DNA from: Prorocentrum cordatum
Lineage: Eukaryota; Sar; Dinophyceae; Prorocentrales; Prorocentraceae
Direction of reading: 5' to 3'
DNA: 64,000 nt
Assembly (NCBI GenBank): GCA_963575745.1
Contig: CAUYUJ010018057.1
Location: forward strand, 99,539-163,538
Within the stretch, counting starts at the first letter, position 1, and the number at the start of each line of letters is the position of its first letter. Positions 22,300 through 33,266 of the stretch are shown piece by piece. Position numbers and translations under genes: made by a program. The notes under the pieces were generated by a model. It did no database searches and was not told the origin of the DNA. It saw nothing but the letters and a program-made list of their open reading frames with translations.

Positions 22300-23120
22300 G
22301 AAGAGGAAGAGGATATGGATTCGGATTCGGATTCGGAACGATTGCGAAACAGCTTAGTAGGAAGAACAGGAGTAGGAGGAGGAGAAGGAGGAGGGCTGGA
22401 CTGGGCTGGGCTGGGCTGGAGCGGAGCTTCGGGAATGATGGCCTGTCGTACGATTCCCGCCAGGCGCAGAGTGTTAAAGCGGCGCACGCATCTGACCGAG
22501 AACAGCAGGAAGGCGGGTCCAGAGGCCCCTGGCTCTGGAGCGGCCTCACCCCTGCGTGACTCTCGAACGAACTCATCGACGTCCGCTGCAAAAAACGTGC
22601 CTGCAGCAGCGGAGTCGGCCCAGAAGCCTCTTCACGTTAGATGATATATAATATTTACAAGCACACAAGAAGCCTTTCATCAACAAGGCAGTCATGGTTG
22701 AGGGACGGACATGAGGCCGCTGGGTACTTTATCTATAATGTGTAGCCGCCCTGGGCTATGAAGAAGAGGCCAGTGGCCCAAAACAGGCAGATGAGCCTTT
22801 CCAGCAGCATCTGTAGCACAGGCGGAGACGACCCTGCGGCTCGGGCCTCGTGCCGACCAAGGAGCGCGCACAAACAAAACATGGAAGACCTTTAGAAAAT
22901 CGCTGGATCAATACAAATTGATGATCGGCGCAAGCGCAAATGACGTGCGCGCATGTGTGCGCAAAGCAGGGTTGACGAACGTAAAGCCCCAACAATCGTG
23001 CTCCTCCCAACAAACCTCTGTCCCCTCACGGAAAGTCCAGTTTGGGAAGTCGATGAGTGTTCACCATCACACACATACCACCCAGACATGCTATGCCATC
23101 TTGGGGTGCGACATCAGATG

Positions 23121-23157
<37 letters not shown>

Positions 23158-24600
23158 ATGAATTTATGCTGGCTGGCTGACCTCTGTGGGCGTGCGGCGC
23201 AGAACTCTATCCTGCGCTGGCGCACACCTCTCCACTGGGCAAAGCGAGAGAAAGTCCTGCACGCGATCGGTGTAAGACTCCATCCAGCACTGAGGAAGCA
23301 CTCGGAGAGCGTCGCGGTGCTACCCGTGCTGGCGCAGCCCGCGGCTTGCGAAGGCGGCCAGTATTCTAGATGAACAGGGAAGGCAAAAATCGACTGCAAG
23401 ACTCTATCTTGCGAGGTGTGGTGCGGCGAGACTCTGCAGGATTCATTCCTAAGCGAACGAACGGTGCAAGACGTTTCCTGCACGCCTACCATGACGCGTG
23501 AGCGTCGGCAGTCTCGGATCAATGAGCCAGGGGTGGGCGAATTCATACGAGGCTGGAAACCTACCGGCCCTCTGATCGTCTACGATGGCAGCGCCGGCGT
23601 CAGGCCGTGCGCGAGCATTGATGCCGTCCACGGCTGGGCCGAATTGGCAGCGCTTCGCGAGCGGCGCACACGGCTGTCCGAGACACCGCCTGAACCGTCC
23701 GACGAGCGCGAGTCGCTGAAGTAGTCCGGCACCTGCGTGGAGCAGTCGCTGCCAGCATCTGCGGGCCCCAAGAATATACACCACCACCACGCCGATCCCT
23801 CCTCCCTCCTCCACCCTCTTCCTCCTCTCCTCTGTCCTGGCAGGGGGGTGGGGGGGGCGAGGGAGGTGGCGGTGGTGTATTATGCTTGGGCCCCGTGCCA
23901 TCTGCCGGGCCGTCCCGCAGGTCCGCCCACGAGGTCCTCCCGCGCAGCGGCGCTGCGGCCAGGCTGGAGCGCTGCCCGGGCGCCCCGGGGCACCCCGCGG
24001 GCGCCTCCTCTCGGCCACGCGCAGAAGGGGGGGGGGGGGGCCGGGGTATATAACATGAGCGGGGGAGGGCTCCTCTTCGAGGCACCCCTGCGCCTCAGAC
24101 GGCGCGGGCCCTGCAGACGCCAGGCCCGCGCCCTCCCATGCAGCGGCCCTCCCCCTCCTCGGAAGCCTCCCCCCCCCTCTCCCCCTCCCCTCCCAAGTGC
24201 TTCCCCCCCCCCCCTCCCCCCTCCCCTCCCCCTCCCCCCCTCCCCTCCCTCCCTGCTTCCCTCCCCCCCCTCTGCGCGCCGCTCCCTCCTCGCGCCGCGG
24301 GCACACGGCCGCCGGAGCCTCCGCGCTCGAGCGCAGCAGGCCGGCGAGGAGCGGGCTCGCCAGGGGGGCGCCGCCCGGGGCGCCCGACAGCCCCGGGAGC
24401 AGGGGCGAGGCGCCCGCGGGCGCGCCGGGCGCGCCCGCGGCCGGCCGCGCCGCCGCGAGGCCGCAGGCGCCGGAGGAGCGCACGCCCCGCCCGCGCGAGC
24501 CGCAGCGGGTGCGCAGGCGGCGGAGGCGCTGCAGCGTCTTGGTGGGCGGCGGGAAGTCCACCCTCGGGCGGGGGGGGGGGCGGGCCGAGCTGGCTTCTGT
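22300..24600. other. No recognisable gene; (AT)n at 23121-23154, C-rich tracts
   Basis: An AT dinucleotide run lies at 23121-23154 and C-rich tracts at 24140-24285. ORFs on both strands were read and none shows a domain I recognise. Confidence 0.45.
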
Positions 24601-25073
24601 ATGTGATTCATCACAACGCTGAGAACTTCTCATGTTCCTCATTTCGTGTTAGAAGTCAGTTTAAGATGTCGTGAAGAATACGGCTTCCAGATCAGAGGCA
24701 AGGGCCCAGAGATCCGACGCTCCATGGAAGTGGCCAGGTTCGGGCAGGTTTCGGCCTCCAGGGGCCCTCCTCGCCGGGCCCCGCGGGAGCGTCCAACACA
24801 ACGGCTCGGGAGGGCAAACATGCCCTATGGGGAAGTGGTCTGGACCTCTGTGCGGCCCACGCATCGAAGAAATTGTCTGGGGGTGGAGCTCGAGGGTGCA
24901 AGGCCCTCGTGGAACGGCGCGGGAGTCACGGGCGCCCGCGCCCGAGCGAGCGAAGGGTAGGGTCCGCAGCGCTAGTCATGACTGTGCGGGAGAGCGCGTT
25001 GGAGGCCCGCTTGCCTTGGCAAACTCCCCGAAAGGCGGGTCCCCGAAACTGGGGGAGCCCCCTTGGAGGGGCT

Positions 25074-25658
25074 TTACGAGCCCTCCCCCCATGCCGAATC
25101 GCACGTGGAAAGCGCTGCTGCGAATATACCGATGCTCCTTGGACCTTTCGCCAAGGGCGCGTCCTGACCAGGATTCCGCGACGCATCCAGTCGTGGCGGC
25201 GAGGGCCTCCCAGGAAAGGGCGGCGGTATCGGCATCCCGTCCTCCTCTGGCCTGGCACCACCCTCCAACACGATCGGCTTGCACTCGTCCAGCATGCTCT
25301 CGTGCATAATCGGGCTGTTCCGGTAGCGCTCGATGTGCGCGTCCAGGCCCTGGGTCAGGCTCCAGTTCACGATGGCCCTCTCTTCGCTGGAGTGGCCCCA
25401 ACTGCGGCCGTCGAACTCGGCGAAGATACAATGAGCGAGGTCTGGACTCGTGAGGTTGACGAAACAGTAACCAAAATTCTGCTGCTTCGCGAAGTCGATC
25501 GGCAGGTAGAGGAAATCGTACCCGCCTGCGACACTCCCCGCGTCGAGGTGCTTCCGGAGTTCGTCGCGCGTGAAGCGCACGGGGATGTTCCTGAGCACCA
25601 CCGTCGTGTTCGGCTCCTCGCGCCACTGGCCCTCCGCCTCCTGGCCCAACCCGGCCAC
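25074..25658 (-). CDS. Mei2-like RNA-recognition motif exon
   Basis: The 194-residue frame carries a Mei2-type C-terminal RRM. RNP2-like VVLRNI is at residues 20-25 and YDFLYLPIDF at 47-56. RNP1-like FGYCFVNL is at 62-69. The family tail GLDAHIERYRNSPIMHE lies at 104-120, then CKPIVLEGG. Mei2-like proteins bind RNA; the specific role here is unknown. The start is the first Met, but the domain could be entered by splicing, because the true N terminus of such proteins lies further upstream and a candidate sits at 50.0-50.5 kb on the same strand. A Pro-rich tail follows the RRM. No in-frame stop interrupts the domain. Confidence 0.82.
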   Translation of the reverse strand: MAGLGQEAEGQWREEPNTTVVLRNIPVRFTRDELRKHLDAGSVAGGYDFLYLPIDFAKQQNFGYCFVNLTSPDLAHCIFAEFDGRSWGHSSEERAIVNWSLTQGLDAHIERYRNSPIMHESMLDECKPIVLEGGARPEEDGMPIPPPFPGRPSPPRLDASRNPGQDAPLAKGPRSIGIFAAALSTCDSAWGEGS

Positions 25659-25713
25659 GACAGGGGTGGCACCGATGCGCTCGGGCTCCTCGCGGCACGA
25701 GGGCAGCGGGCCC

Positions 25714-25955
25714 TGGTGGAAATGCGCCCTGGGCCCTGGGCTGTCTTACTGCCAGACCAGCTTTTCTCACCCCGAGTGGATCCTGGGGCCCAAGGAGGGC
25801 CCCTGGAGCTCGAAAAGAAGCGACAACGGCGAAAAGCCTTCAGGACATGGTGGAAACGTGCCCTGGGCCCTGGGCCTTCTCACTGCCAGAAAAGCTTTTC
25901 TCACCCCGAGTCGATCCCGGGGCCCAAGGAAGGCCCCTGGAGCTCGAAAAGAATC
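25714..25955. repeat. Tandem duplication, period 134
   Basis: Two copies of a segment containing GCCCTGGGCCCTGGGC, CAGCTTTTCTCACCCCGAG and GGCCCCTGGAGCTCGAAAAG start at 25714 and 25848. They lie just upstream (minus sense) of the RRM exon, probably in an intron. Confidence 0.9.
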
Positions 25956-25964
25956 GAAAGGAGT

Positions 25965-26240
25965 TCCTCCTCCTCCTCCTCCTCCTCCTTCTCCTCTTCC
26001 TCCTCGTCCTCCTCCTCGTCGTCATCCTCCTCCTCCTCTTCCTCCTCTTCCTCCTCCTCCTCCTCCTCTTCCTCCTCGTCTTCCTCCTCCTCTTCCTCCT
26101 CCTCTTGCTCCTCCTCCTCTCCTCCTCCTCCTCCTCCCTCTCCTCTCCTCCTCCTCCTCCTCCTCCTCCTCCTCCTCCTCCTCCTCCTCCTCCTCCTCCT
26201 CCTCCTCCTCCTCCTCCTCCTCCTCCTCTTGCTCCTCCTC
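25965..26240 (+). repeat. (CTC)n microsatellite at the retroelement 3-prime flank
   Basis: A CTC/CTT array ends immediately at the element's LTR. A shorter CTC run abuts the other LTR (49975-50006). This suggests that the element inserted into a single GGA/CTC microsatellite. Confidence 0.95.
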
Positions 26241-26415
26241 AGTCGAGAAGCCTTTCCTCCCGACGCTGGCGCCACAGCCGCACCAGCTCTCTCCGATGTC
26301 CGCGCCCTCGGGCGCAGGCCTCGATCGCTCGGCCTTGAGCCAGGGCAGCCGCAGCAGGTCGCCGTGCTCGCCCGTGCTGCCCTTGCTCCCCACGTCACAC
26401 CCCCAGTTCTCGACT
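26241..26415 (-). repeat. 3-prime LTR
   Basis: 175 bases with inverted termini AGTCGAGAA and TTCTCGACT (minus sense). It matches 49780-49974 with about nine substitutions and lacks a 20-base segment present there. The ends are AG/CT rather than the usual TG/CA. No clear polypurine tract precedes it. An open frame crosses it, reading ENWGCDVGSKGSTGEHGD. Confidence 0.72.
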
Positions 26416-26589
26416 CTGGTGGTGAACGTGTTCAGGTCGTTGATCTCCAACAGGCACAGGAGTCTGCCCGCCAGAGCATACAATCCTCGAAACATCAAAA
26501 CGTAGATGAAGAGGCCCTCTATGTCGTCGACGGTGCTCGACTCGAAACCCGACTCGATCTCTGGAGCACTCGGCCCGTCGACTTCCAGG

Positions 26590-27150
26590 CCGTAACAGGG
26601 TGCTGAACCTTCCACCATCCTCGCGCGACGCACCTCAGTGCTTCTCGTGGTACACTGCCTTTGGTGAGACCGTCTGCACAACAGTCTCTCGTGTCGATCC
26701 ACCATAATACTCGTAGGATGGCTCGATCCAGCAGTTCTCGTATCCATTGTGCGTGATATGCCTTTCGGCCAGCATCTTGACCTGCTCAGCCGTAATGTCT
26801 GAATACGCACTCTGCGCATCTACATAAATTTCCAGCGGTAGAACTGGCTTCATGCAGCCCTCTGCGCCGTCCACCATGTCTCGTAGTCGTCGTACACTCA
26901 TCTCTCACATCTGCACCTCTGCCAGTAAACCCGCCAGCAGAATAATATTATCGCATCCATCTGATAGCTGGCACACCTCGGCTCCCCGCGTGCTTCGCAC
27001 CACGTCAGCCTGCTTCCTCGGATACTACTCCAGCATATTGCACTTGCCTCCTGGTCCTTCTCCGTCTTCCACCAGAAGATATACCGCATCCCCATGGCCA
27101 GCTCCTTGTCATCTGGCTTTCTCCTGAAAGCTGCGTCGCCAAATGTAACC
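26590..27150 (-). pseudogene. Copia RNase H domain, broken
   Basis: Retrotransposon ribonuclease H, which degrades the RNA of the hybrid. Visible blocks in order are KLVTFGDAAFRRKPDD, RKQADVVRSTRGAEVCQL, LEIYVDAQSAYSDIT and, in a shifted frame, WIDTRDCCADGLTKGS (about 26653-26708). The last is the signature near the end of copia polyproteins. Stops (TAG after NMLE, TGA after EVQM) and at least two frameshifts separate the blocks. Confidence 0.8.
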
Positions 27151-27660
27151 AACTTCACTGGCAGGTTCAGCTGATGTGTCACCAGGGACATAAGATTCTC
27201 CTTCATGTATTCCAGCAACACGCTCATCTTCCTGCTGTGACCCACCTTCGGAGCCTTGCCGTGCCTCTGCAAAGCCGCCACATGTATACAGGTGTCTATC
27301 CTCGTCATGATAGACCACGCGATAGCTCCAAGGAGGGACGGATGCAGCTTCACATGCTTCTCTGGCGGCTCGTCCTCGTTACTCTTACCTTGTAGCTCCT
27401 TATCGTCGATGCAATTCAAATTATTGATGTACTCCGTTTGGTCCACTTCTGTACTCACATCGTCCAACTGTCGGTGTCGGAGGCCACCGTGCACGGAGTT
27501 ATTCTCGTGAGTGGCCATCCTACCGAAAACCGTCTCCAACGCTCGTATCATCTCGTTCGCGGCCTTGTCATCTCCAGCATGCTTCAGGTCGTCCAGGCGC
27601 GCGAAAACCACCAACACTAGAACCGGGCCATCATGTTTCAGCCAAAGCTGGGAGTCGGCA
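27150..27660 (-). pseudogene. Copia reverse transcriptase, C-terminal part
   Basis: The open frame from 27617 holds the copia RT from the catalytic YxDD site onward. The site reads FARLDDL (about 27587-27605), so the family Val is Leu and the Tyr position is Arg. It continues with VDQTEYINNL, LHPSLLGAIAWSIMTRID and the helix before RNase H. The fingers and first palm motifs expected upstream (about 200 residues) are absent: only some 25 codons separate this part from the pre-RT segment. Confidence 0.8.
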
Positions 27661-28415
27661 TGCGTTGCATGCTTCTCGATGTTCGATCTTCTCGGCCGGC
27701 GTCAGGATGCTGTCGTCGCGCTCTATCACCACCTTCGCGGTGACGTCCCCGTAGAATGTGAAAGTTACCACATCGTCCGCATGTCGGGGATCTCCCTCGA
27801 CGCACGGTTCGCTCGGCATCTTCCGCGCTTCCGCAGCGAACCCAATATGCATAACCTTCTCGGGTTGCAGAGACTCCACTATCTCCGTGGTCATCTTGCG
27901 TAGTTGTCTTCCTGAGTCATCCAGGCATCCATGACGTCGTAGTCCGTGATCACGTCACTCCTGTCAATAGCCGAAGTGTCGGGCTCCTCCGTCAGATACC
28001 TCACCAGTTGCAGAACATCGCCCTCGTCTGGTATCTCCTTGCCTTCTTTCGGTATCGCCCAGAGTACCTCGACCGAGTGCAGCTCGTAGAGACTGTCGTC
28101 CTTGACTCCTTCCTCGTTAGACTCCTCCACCGTCGCCTTCGCTGTCGGCCCTTCAGTCGGACGTGGGCGTCCCGGCGGCGGGCGCGGAGGTGTCGACACC
28201 ATCTCTGGGGACTCGTCTTCCAGCCTTCTTGCCACGTGCGCTGCTGGATTCTCGGAGCCCTGTGAGCCCGCTGAGAACGGGCGCCCGGCAATCGAACGAT
28301 GTTCCCACCGCCGAGCGCCCACGCCAGGCAGATGAGGCCTTCCCACGCGCGGTACCTGAGGGGCCTGCTCCTGCAGGATGTCCAGCACATCGGGCTCTAC
28401 GGTGAAGAACTGCAT
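27631..28415 (-). pseudogene. Retroelement pre-RT segment
   Basis: Two frames (27891-28415 and 27631-27894) overlap by a few bases and continue one another through a frameshift. The first is Pro/Glu-rich and ends DVITDYDVMDAWMTQEDNYAR. The second contains VVIERDDSILTPAEKIEHRE, which resembles the conserved ILTPAE-EH block that precedes RT in dinoflagellate copia polyproteins. The polyprotein then jumps to the RT active site, implying an internal deletion near 27640. Confidence 0.6.
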
Positions 28416-28548
28416 TTAAAAAGTGGTGTTCCAGTATGCTTCGCCGAAAATCTGTCGCAAACTCAGACGCTCCGAAGCTGCGCCCTCGCCGTGGCACAAC
28501 ACTTCCACGCCCGCGCCCCCCCCTGCCTTGTCTCCTCGGCGCCCACCA

Positions 28549-28880
28549 TCACATCGCGAAGAAATCGAAGTCGCGCAACCCAGGCAGCGTCGGCACCGTT
28601 CTGCCAACCCGTGCCGCCACGACTCCATCGAGATGTAGGCTGCATGATGCCACCTGTAGCATAGCCGCCACCACTCTGGGGCACTTCTGAAATATATTCG
28701 TCAATGACCAACCTTTTGAAGTATTCGCCCAGCCTAGATGATCGAAGACCTCGCCCATGACGTGTACGAAATCGACGAGCACTCGAGCAGGATCGCTTTC
28801 CGTCGAAACGAACGACACGGCGTAGGTGAACAGGATCGCCCTTCTGACGTCAGTGGATTTGATCGCTTGAGGGCGCGCCG
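28549..28880 (-). pseudogene. Probable integrase-RT linker
   Basis: An open frame reads ARVLVDFVHVMGEVFDHLGW, SKGWSLTNIFQKCP, AAMLQVASCSLHLDG and RVGRTVPTLPGLRDFDFF. I do not recognise a named domain. Its position before RT and its composition fit the linker between integrase and RT. It ends toward the G-run at 28896-28910, where the retroelement sequence stops. Confidence 0.45.
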
Positions 28881-28889
28881 CTGGATCAC

Positions 28890-28957
28890 CCAAAGGGGGG
28901 GGGGGGTGGGGTTCGTGAACCCCCCTCCCCCCCCCCCCCGCTGCCGCGAGGCCGTGG
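28890..28957. repeat. G-run/C-run palindrome at left edge of telomeric block
   Basis: A long G-run, then GGTTCGTGAACC, then a long C-run: a near-palindrome of about 45 bases. It is the last retroelement-side sequence before the N gap. Similar palindromes occur at 42775-42915. Confidence 0.8.
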
Positions 28958-29057
28958 NNNNNNNNNNNNNNNNNNNNNNNNNNNNNNNNNNNNNNNNNNN
29001 NNNNNNNNNNNNNNNNNNNNNNNNNNNNNNNNNNNNNNNNNNNNNNNNNNNNNNNNN
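28958..29057. other. Scaffold gap (100 N)
   Basis: Exactly 100 N, joining retroelement sequence to a satellite. Unlike the first gap, the two sides are unrelated, so this join deserves suspicion. Confidence 0.98.
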
Positions 29058-30450
29058 CACACGGTGAATTGGCAGCCGCCCAGGGCCCAGGGCGCACCTG
29101 AACCCTCACCCGGGCCCTTAGTGCGCCCCCAGGGCCCTCCCAGGGCCCTCCCAGGGCACCCCAAGCGCACATCACGATGAATTGGCAGCCGCGCAGGGCC
29201 CAGAGCGCACCTGAACCCTCTCCAGGGCCCTCCCAGGGCCCTGGGCCTTCCAGGCGCACAACACGGTGAATTGGCAACCGCCCAGGGCCCAGGGCGCACC
29301 TGAACCCTCCCCAGGGCCCTCCCAGGGCCCTCCCAGTGCCCTCCCAGGGCACCCCAGGCGTACATCACTGTGAATTGGCAGCCGCCCAGGGCCCAGGGCG
29401 CACCTGAACCCCGCCCAGGGGCCTCGCAGGGCCCTCCCAGGGCACCCCAGGCGCACATCACGGTGAAGTGGCAGCCGCCCAGCGCACAGGGCGCACTTGA
29501 ACCTTCCCCAAGGCCCTCCCGAGGCCCTCCCAGGGCCCTCCCAGGGCATCCCAGGCGCACATCACGGTGAATTGGCAGCCGCCCAGGCCCAGGGCGCTCC
29601 TGAGCCCTCCCCAAGGCCTTCCCAGGGCCCTCCCAGGGCACCCCAGGCGCACATCTCGGTGAATTTGCAGCCGCCCAGCGCCCAGAGCGCACCTCAACCC
29701 TCCCCAGGGCATTCCCAGGGCCCTCCCAGGGCCCTCCCAGGGCACCCCAGGCGCACATCACGGTGAATTGGCAGCCGCCCAGGGCCCAGGGCGCACCTGA
29801 ACCCCCTTAGGGCCCTCCCAGGGCCCTCCCAGGACACCCCAGGCGCACATCACGGTGAATTGGCAGCCGCCAAGGGCACAGGGCGCACCTGAACCCTCCC
29901 CAAGGCCCTCCCAGGGCCCTCCCAGGGCACCCCAGGCGCACATCACGGTGAATTGGCAGCCGCCCAGGGCCCAGGGCGCACCTGAACCCTTCCCAGGGCC
30001 CTCCCAGGGCCCTCCCAGGGCCCCCCAGGCGCACATCACGGTGAATTGGCAGCCGCCCAGGGCCCAGGGCGCACCTGAACCCTTCCCAGGGCCCTCCCAG
30101 GGCCCTCCCAGGGCACCCCAGGCGCACATCACGGTGAATTGGCAGCCGCTAAGGGCCCAGCGCGCACCTGAACACTCCCCAGGGCCCCCCCAAGGCCCTC
30201 CCAGGGCACTCCAGGCGCACATCACGGTGAATTGGCAGCCGCCCAGAGCCCAGGGCGCACCTGAACCCTCTCCAGGGCCCTCCCAAGGCACCCCAGGCGC
30301 ACATCACGGTGAATTGGCAGCCGCCCAGGGCCCAGGGCGCACCTGAACCCCCCCAGGGCCCTCCCAGGGCCCCCCAGGCGCACACCACGGTGAATTGGCA
30401 GCCGCCCAAGCCTTCCAAAGCATTTCTTCACTGTGAATCAGCTGCCGCCC
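29058..30450 (+). repeat. Subtelomere-like satellite A, about 97-bp unit
   Basis: About fourteen copies with CACGGTGAATTGGCAGCCG, CCCAGGGCCCAGGGCGCACC and repeated AGGGCCCTCCC. The minus-strand open frames of up to 291 codons are Gly/Pro/Ala-rich repeat translations. Confidence 0.95.
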
Positions 30451-30454
30451 AATA

Positions 30455-30973
30455 CCCAGGGCGCTCCTGGGCGCGCCAGCTGTATTTCGTAGTTCCAGAG
30501 GAGCGGTATCGGCGGAGCGAGCGAAGCGAGCGGAGCCGGCGCCACAAGCGCACAATCAAACGCCCGCGCGGCGTTTCATCCCAAACCCTTTCCCCCGACG
30601 TAAAGCGTCAACCCAAAACCCAGGATTGCGCATATCTTAAAACTCAAGAGGGTAACTGTGCACGTGCGAAACACAAAGCATTCTTTGTCGTACATATGAG
30701 AAAGATCGCCTAACCGACTGGAATCGTGGAGCCCTAAGAGAAAGAGAACCTCGATTACCGAATGAACCCTAAACCCTAATAGAGAAAGCCGTGGGTGGTT
30801 CGCCGCCCTAACGGGCGCGGGGTGGGAATGTGAAAAGGGGAGCTGGCCCCGTAGCCGAAACATGATTCCGCTCAACATGATATCACTTCAACACGATTAC
30901 CCCACCCCCACTCCATTTTATGGGTGGGGGTGGTCTTACACGATTGATGATCAGCAGGCGCTGACAGAGGACA
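30455..30973 (+). repeat. Subtelomeric unit X, copy 1 (about 515 bp)
   Basis: Contains GGAGCGGTATCGGCGGAGCG, CCTTTCCCCCGACGTAAAGC, a single CCCTAAACCCTAA, AAGCCGTGGGTGGTTCGCCG and a CCCCACCCCCA/TGGGTGGGGG hairpin. It ends directly at telomere array 1. Copies 2 and 3 (35660-36168 and 40055-40553) are nearly identical and also end in telomere repeats. Confidence 0.93.
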
Positions 30974-31120
30974 CCCTAAACCCTAAACCCTAAACCCTAA
31001 ACCCTAAACCCTAAACCCTAAACCCTAAACCCTAAACCCTAAACCCTAAACCCTAAACCCTAAACCCTAAACCCTAAACCCTAAACCCTAAACCCTAAAC
31101 CCTAAACCCTAAACCCTAAA
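30974..31120 (+). repeat. Telomere array 1, (CCCTAAA)21
   Basis: 147 bases of perfect CCCTAAA, the longest of the series. The C-rich strand is plus, the orientation expected of a left chromosome end. Confidence 0.98.
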
Positions 31121-31400
31121 TTCCCAAGCACCTCGTCGTGCTTCTGCCCACCCCACCGCGCATCACCGTCGCCGTCTACGAGAGACAGGGCTTCTCTGAG
31201 ATGCTTCAGCTGGTTGCCCGACTGGGTCGTCCTGGTAGCCTTGGGCTACCTAACCCCACGCTTGGGAATCTACGATGCAAAGATAAACCATGCTTGATCT
31301 TCGAAGAATACAACACCCTAGACCCGGCGACCTTTCGTCCTCGGATGGTGCTCTACATGTCTCCGACACGTAAAAACACGTGTGGGGCGCTCTAAGCGCT
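31121..31400 (+). repeat. Unit Y, copy 1
   Basis: About 280 bases with TTCCCAAGCACCTCGTCGTG, GAGATGCTTCAGCTGGTTGC and CACGTAAAAACACGTGTGGG (a CACGT palindrome). It is close to 32346-32625. A short plus-strand frame of 85 codons is not recognised. Confidence 0.9.
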
Positions 31401-31457
31401 TCTGGGCGCACTTGTGAGCGCCTGGGAGCGCCTGGGAGCGTCTGAGAGCGCCTGGGC

Positions 31458-31497
<40 letters not shown>

Positions 31498-31506
31498 AGC
31501 GCTTGG

Positions 31507-31542
<36 letters not shown>

Positions 31543-32067
31543 CGGGGCGCACCTGGGAGCGCCAGGGAGCGCTTGGGAGCGCCGGGGAGCGCCTGGGAGC
31601 GCCGGAGAGCGCCGGGGACCGCCTGGGAGCGGCGGGGAGCGCCGGCCGGGGAGCGCCGGGGAGCGCCTGGGAGCGCCTGGGAGCGCTGGGGAGCGCCGGG
31701 GAACGCTTGGGAGCGCCTGGGAGCGCCTGGGAACCCCAGGGAACGCTTGGGAGCGCTTGGGAGCGCCAGGGAGCGCTTGGAAGCGCTTGGGAGCGCCAGA
31801 GAGCGCTTCGGTACGCGCCGGGAGCGCCGGGGAGCGCCTGGGAGCGCCGGACAGCGCCGGGGAGCGCCTGGGAGCGCCGGGGAGCGCCGGCCGGGGAGCG
31901 CCGGGGAGCGCCTGGGAGCGCCTGGGAGCGCCGGGGAGCGCCGGGGAACGCCTGGGAGCGCCTGGGAGCGCCTGGGAACCCCAAGGAACGCTTTGGAAGC
32001 GCTTGGGAGCGCCAGAGAGCGCTTCGGTACGCGCCGGGAGCGCCTGGGAGCGCCTGAAAGCGCTTGG

Positions 32068-32103
<36 letters not shown>

Positions 32104-32125
32104 TTGGAACGCATTTGGGAATTTA
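31400..32125 (+). repeat. 12-bp minisatellite GAGCGCCTGGGA, array 1
   Basis: About 60 copies alternating GAGCGCCTGGGA, GAGCGCCGGGGA and GAGCGCTTGGGA, with a higher-order repeat between 31600-31760 and 31850-32010. The 12-base unit keeps frames open on both strands. Confidence 0.95.
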
Positions 32126-32139
32126 GGGGCCAACGGCCC

Positions 32140-32317
32140 TAAACCCTAAAAGGCTTTAGTTTGGGAGGTTGCCGGCCATGCGGCCGGGGGTGGGAAGATG
32201 TTGCACCTCCTGCCCCCTTCGCCAAGCTTGATCGGGTCGGCTAAACGCCCCCCCAATCAAGCTTGTCGAAGGGGGGGCAGCCTTGCCTGGACTGTCGGCC
32301 GCTGCGCGCCTGAGAAG
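32140..32317 (+). repeat. Unit Z, copy 1, with hairpin 32210-32280
   Basis: CCCTAAACCCTAAAAGGC leads to a strong inverted repeat. CTGCCCCCTTCGCCAAGCTT (32210 onward) pairs with AAGCTTGTCGAAGGGGGGGC (to 32280). It ends at telomere array 2. Confidence 0.9.
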
Positions 32318-32345
32318 CCCTAAACCCTAAACCCTAAACCCTAAA
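32318..32345 (+). repeat. Telomere array 2, (CCCTAAA)4
   Basis: Four perfect repeats, plus-strand C-rich. Confidence 0.97.
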
Positions 32346-32640
32346 TTCCCAAGCACCTCGTTGTGCATCTGCCCACCCACCGCGCATCACCGTCGCCGTC
32401 TACGAGAGACAGGGCTTCTCTGAGATGCTTCAGCTGGTTGCCCGACTGGGTCGTCCTGGTAGCCTAGGGCTACCTAACCCCACGCTTGAGGATCTACGAT
32501 GCAAAGATAAACCATGCTTGATCTTCGAAGAATACAACACCCTAAACCCGGTGGCTTTCGTCCTCGGGTGGGGCTCTACATGTTTCCGACACGTAAAAAC
32601 ACGTGTGGGGCGCTCTATAGCGCTTCTGGGCGCACTTGTG
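32346..32640 (+). repeat. Unit Y, copy 2
   Basis: Same as 31121-31400 with scattered substitutions. Again directly right of a telomere array. Confidence 0.9.
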
Positions 32641-33040
32641 AGCTTCGGGAGCGTCTGGGAGCGTCTGGGAGCGCCTGGGAGCGCCTGGGAGCGCCTGCGA
32701 GCGTGCGGGAAGCGCCGCGCCTGGATGCGCCTGGGAGCGCCTGGGAGTACTTGGGAGCGCTTGGGAGCGCCAGGGAGCGCCTGGGAGCGCCTGGGGGCGT
32801 GCCGGGAGCGCCTGGGAGCGCCTGGGAGCGCCATGCGCCTGGGGGCGCTTGTGAGCGCTTGGGACCCTGCCGAAAGCGCCGGGGAACGCTTGGGAACGCC
32901 TGGGAACGCGCGGGAACGTTTGGGAGCGCCTGGGAGCGCTTGGGAGCGCCGGGGAGCGCCGGGGAGCGCCTGGGAGCGTCTGGGAGCGCCTGGGAGCGCC
33001 AGGGAGCGCCTGGGAGCGCTTGGAGCCATTTGGGAATTTA
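32640..33040 (+). repeat. 12-bp minisatellite GAGCGCCTGGGA, array 2
   Basis: About 30 copies, more degenerate than array 1. Confidence 0.93.
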
Positions 33041-33044
33041 GGAG

Positions 33045-33231
33045 CCAGCGGCCCTAAACCCTAAAAGGCTGTAGTTTGGGAGGTCGCCGGCCATGCGGCC
33101 AGGGGTGGGAAGATGTTGCAACTCCTGCTCCCTTCGCCAAGCTTGCTCGGGTCGGCGAACCGCCCCCCCAATCAAGCTTGCCGAAGGGGGGGCAGCATTG
33201 CCTGGACTGTCGGCCGCTGCGCTAAGAGAAG
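33045..33231 (+). repeat. Unit Z, copy 2, with hairpin 33125-33195
   Basis: Same as 32140-32317. One stem arm has CTCCCTTCGCCAAGCTTGC paired with AAGCTTGCCGAAGGGGGG. Confidence 0.9.
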
Positions 33232-33266
33232 CCCTAAACCCTAAACCCTAAACCCTAAACCCTAAA
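33232..33266 (+). repeat. Telomere array 3, (CCCTAAA)5
   Basis: Five perfect repeats, same orientation. Confidence 0.97.

Noticed and set aside
26022-26819. Coding exon spanning the 3-prime LTR (VGSKGSTGEHGD frame)
   Set aside because: The same frame occurs in the other LTR and continues into microsatellite poly-Glu. An LTR explains the duplication better, although a captured exon cannot be fully excluded.
29058-30450. Gly/Pro-rich proteins on the minus strand
   Set aside because: They follow the 97-bp satellite exactly and change frame when the unit length changes.
31250-33057. Repeat-protein genes of about 200-270 codons in both directions
   Set aside because: The 12-bp minisatellite leaves all frames open. 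Mirror-image frames exist on both strands.
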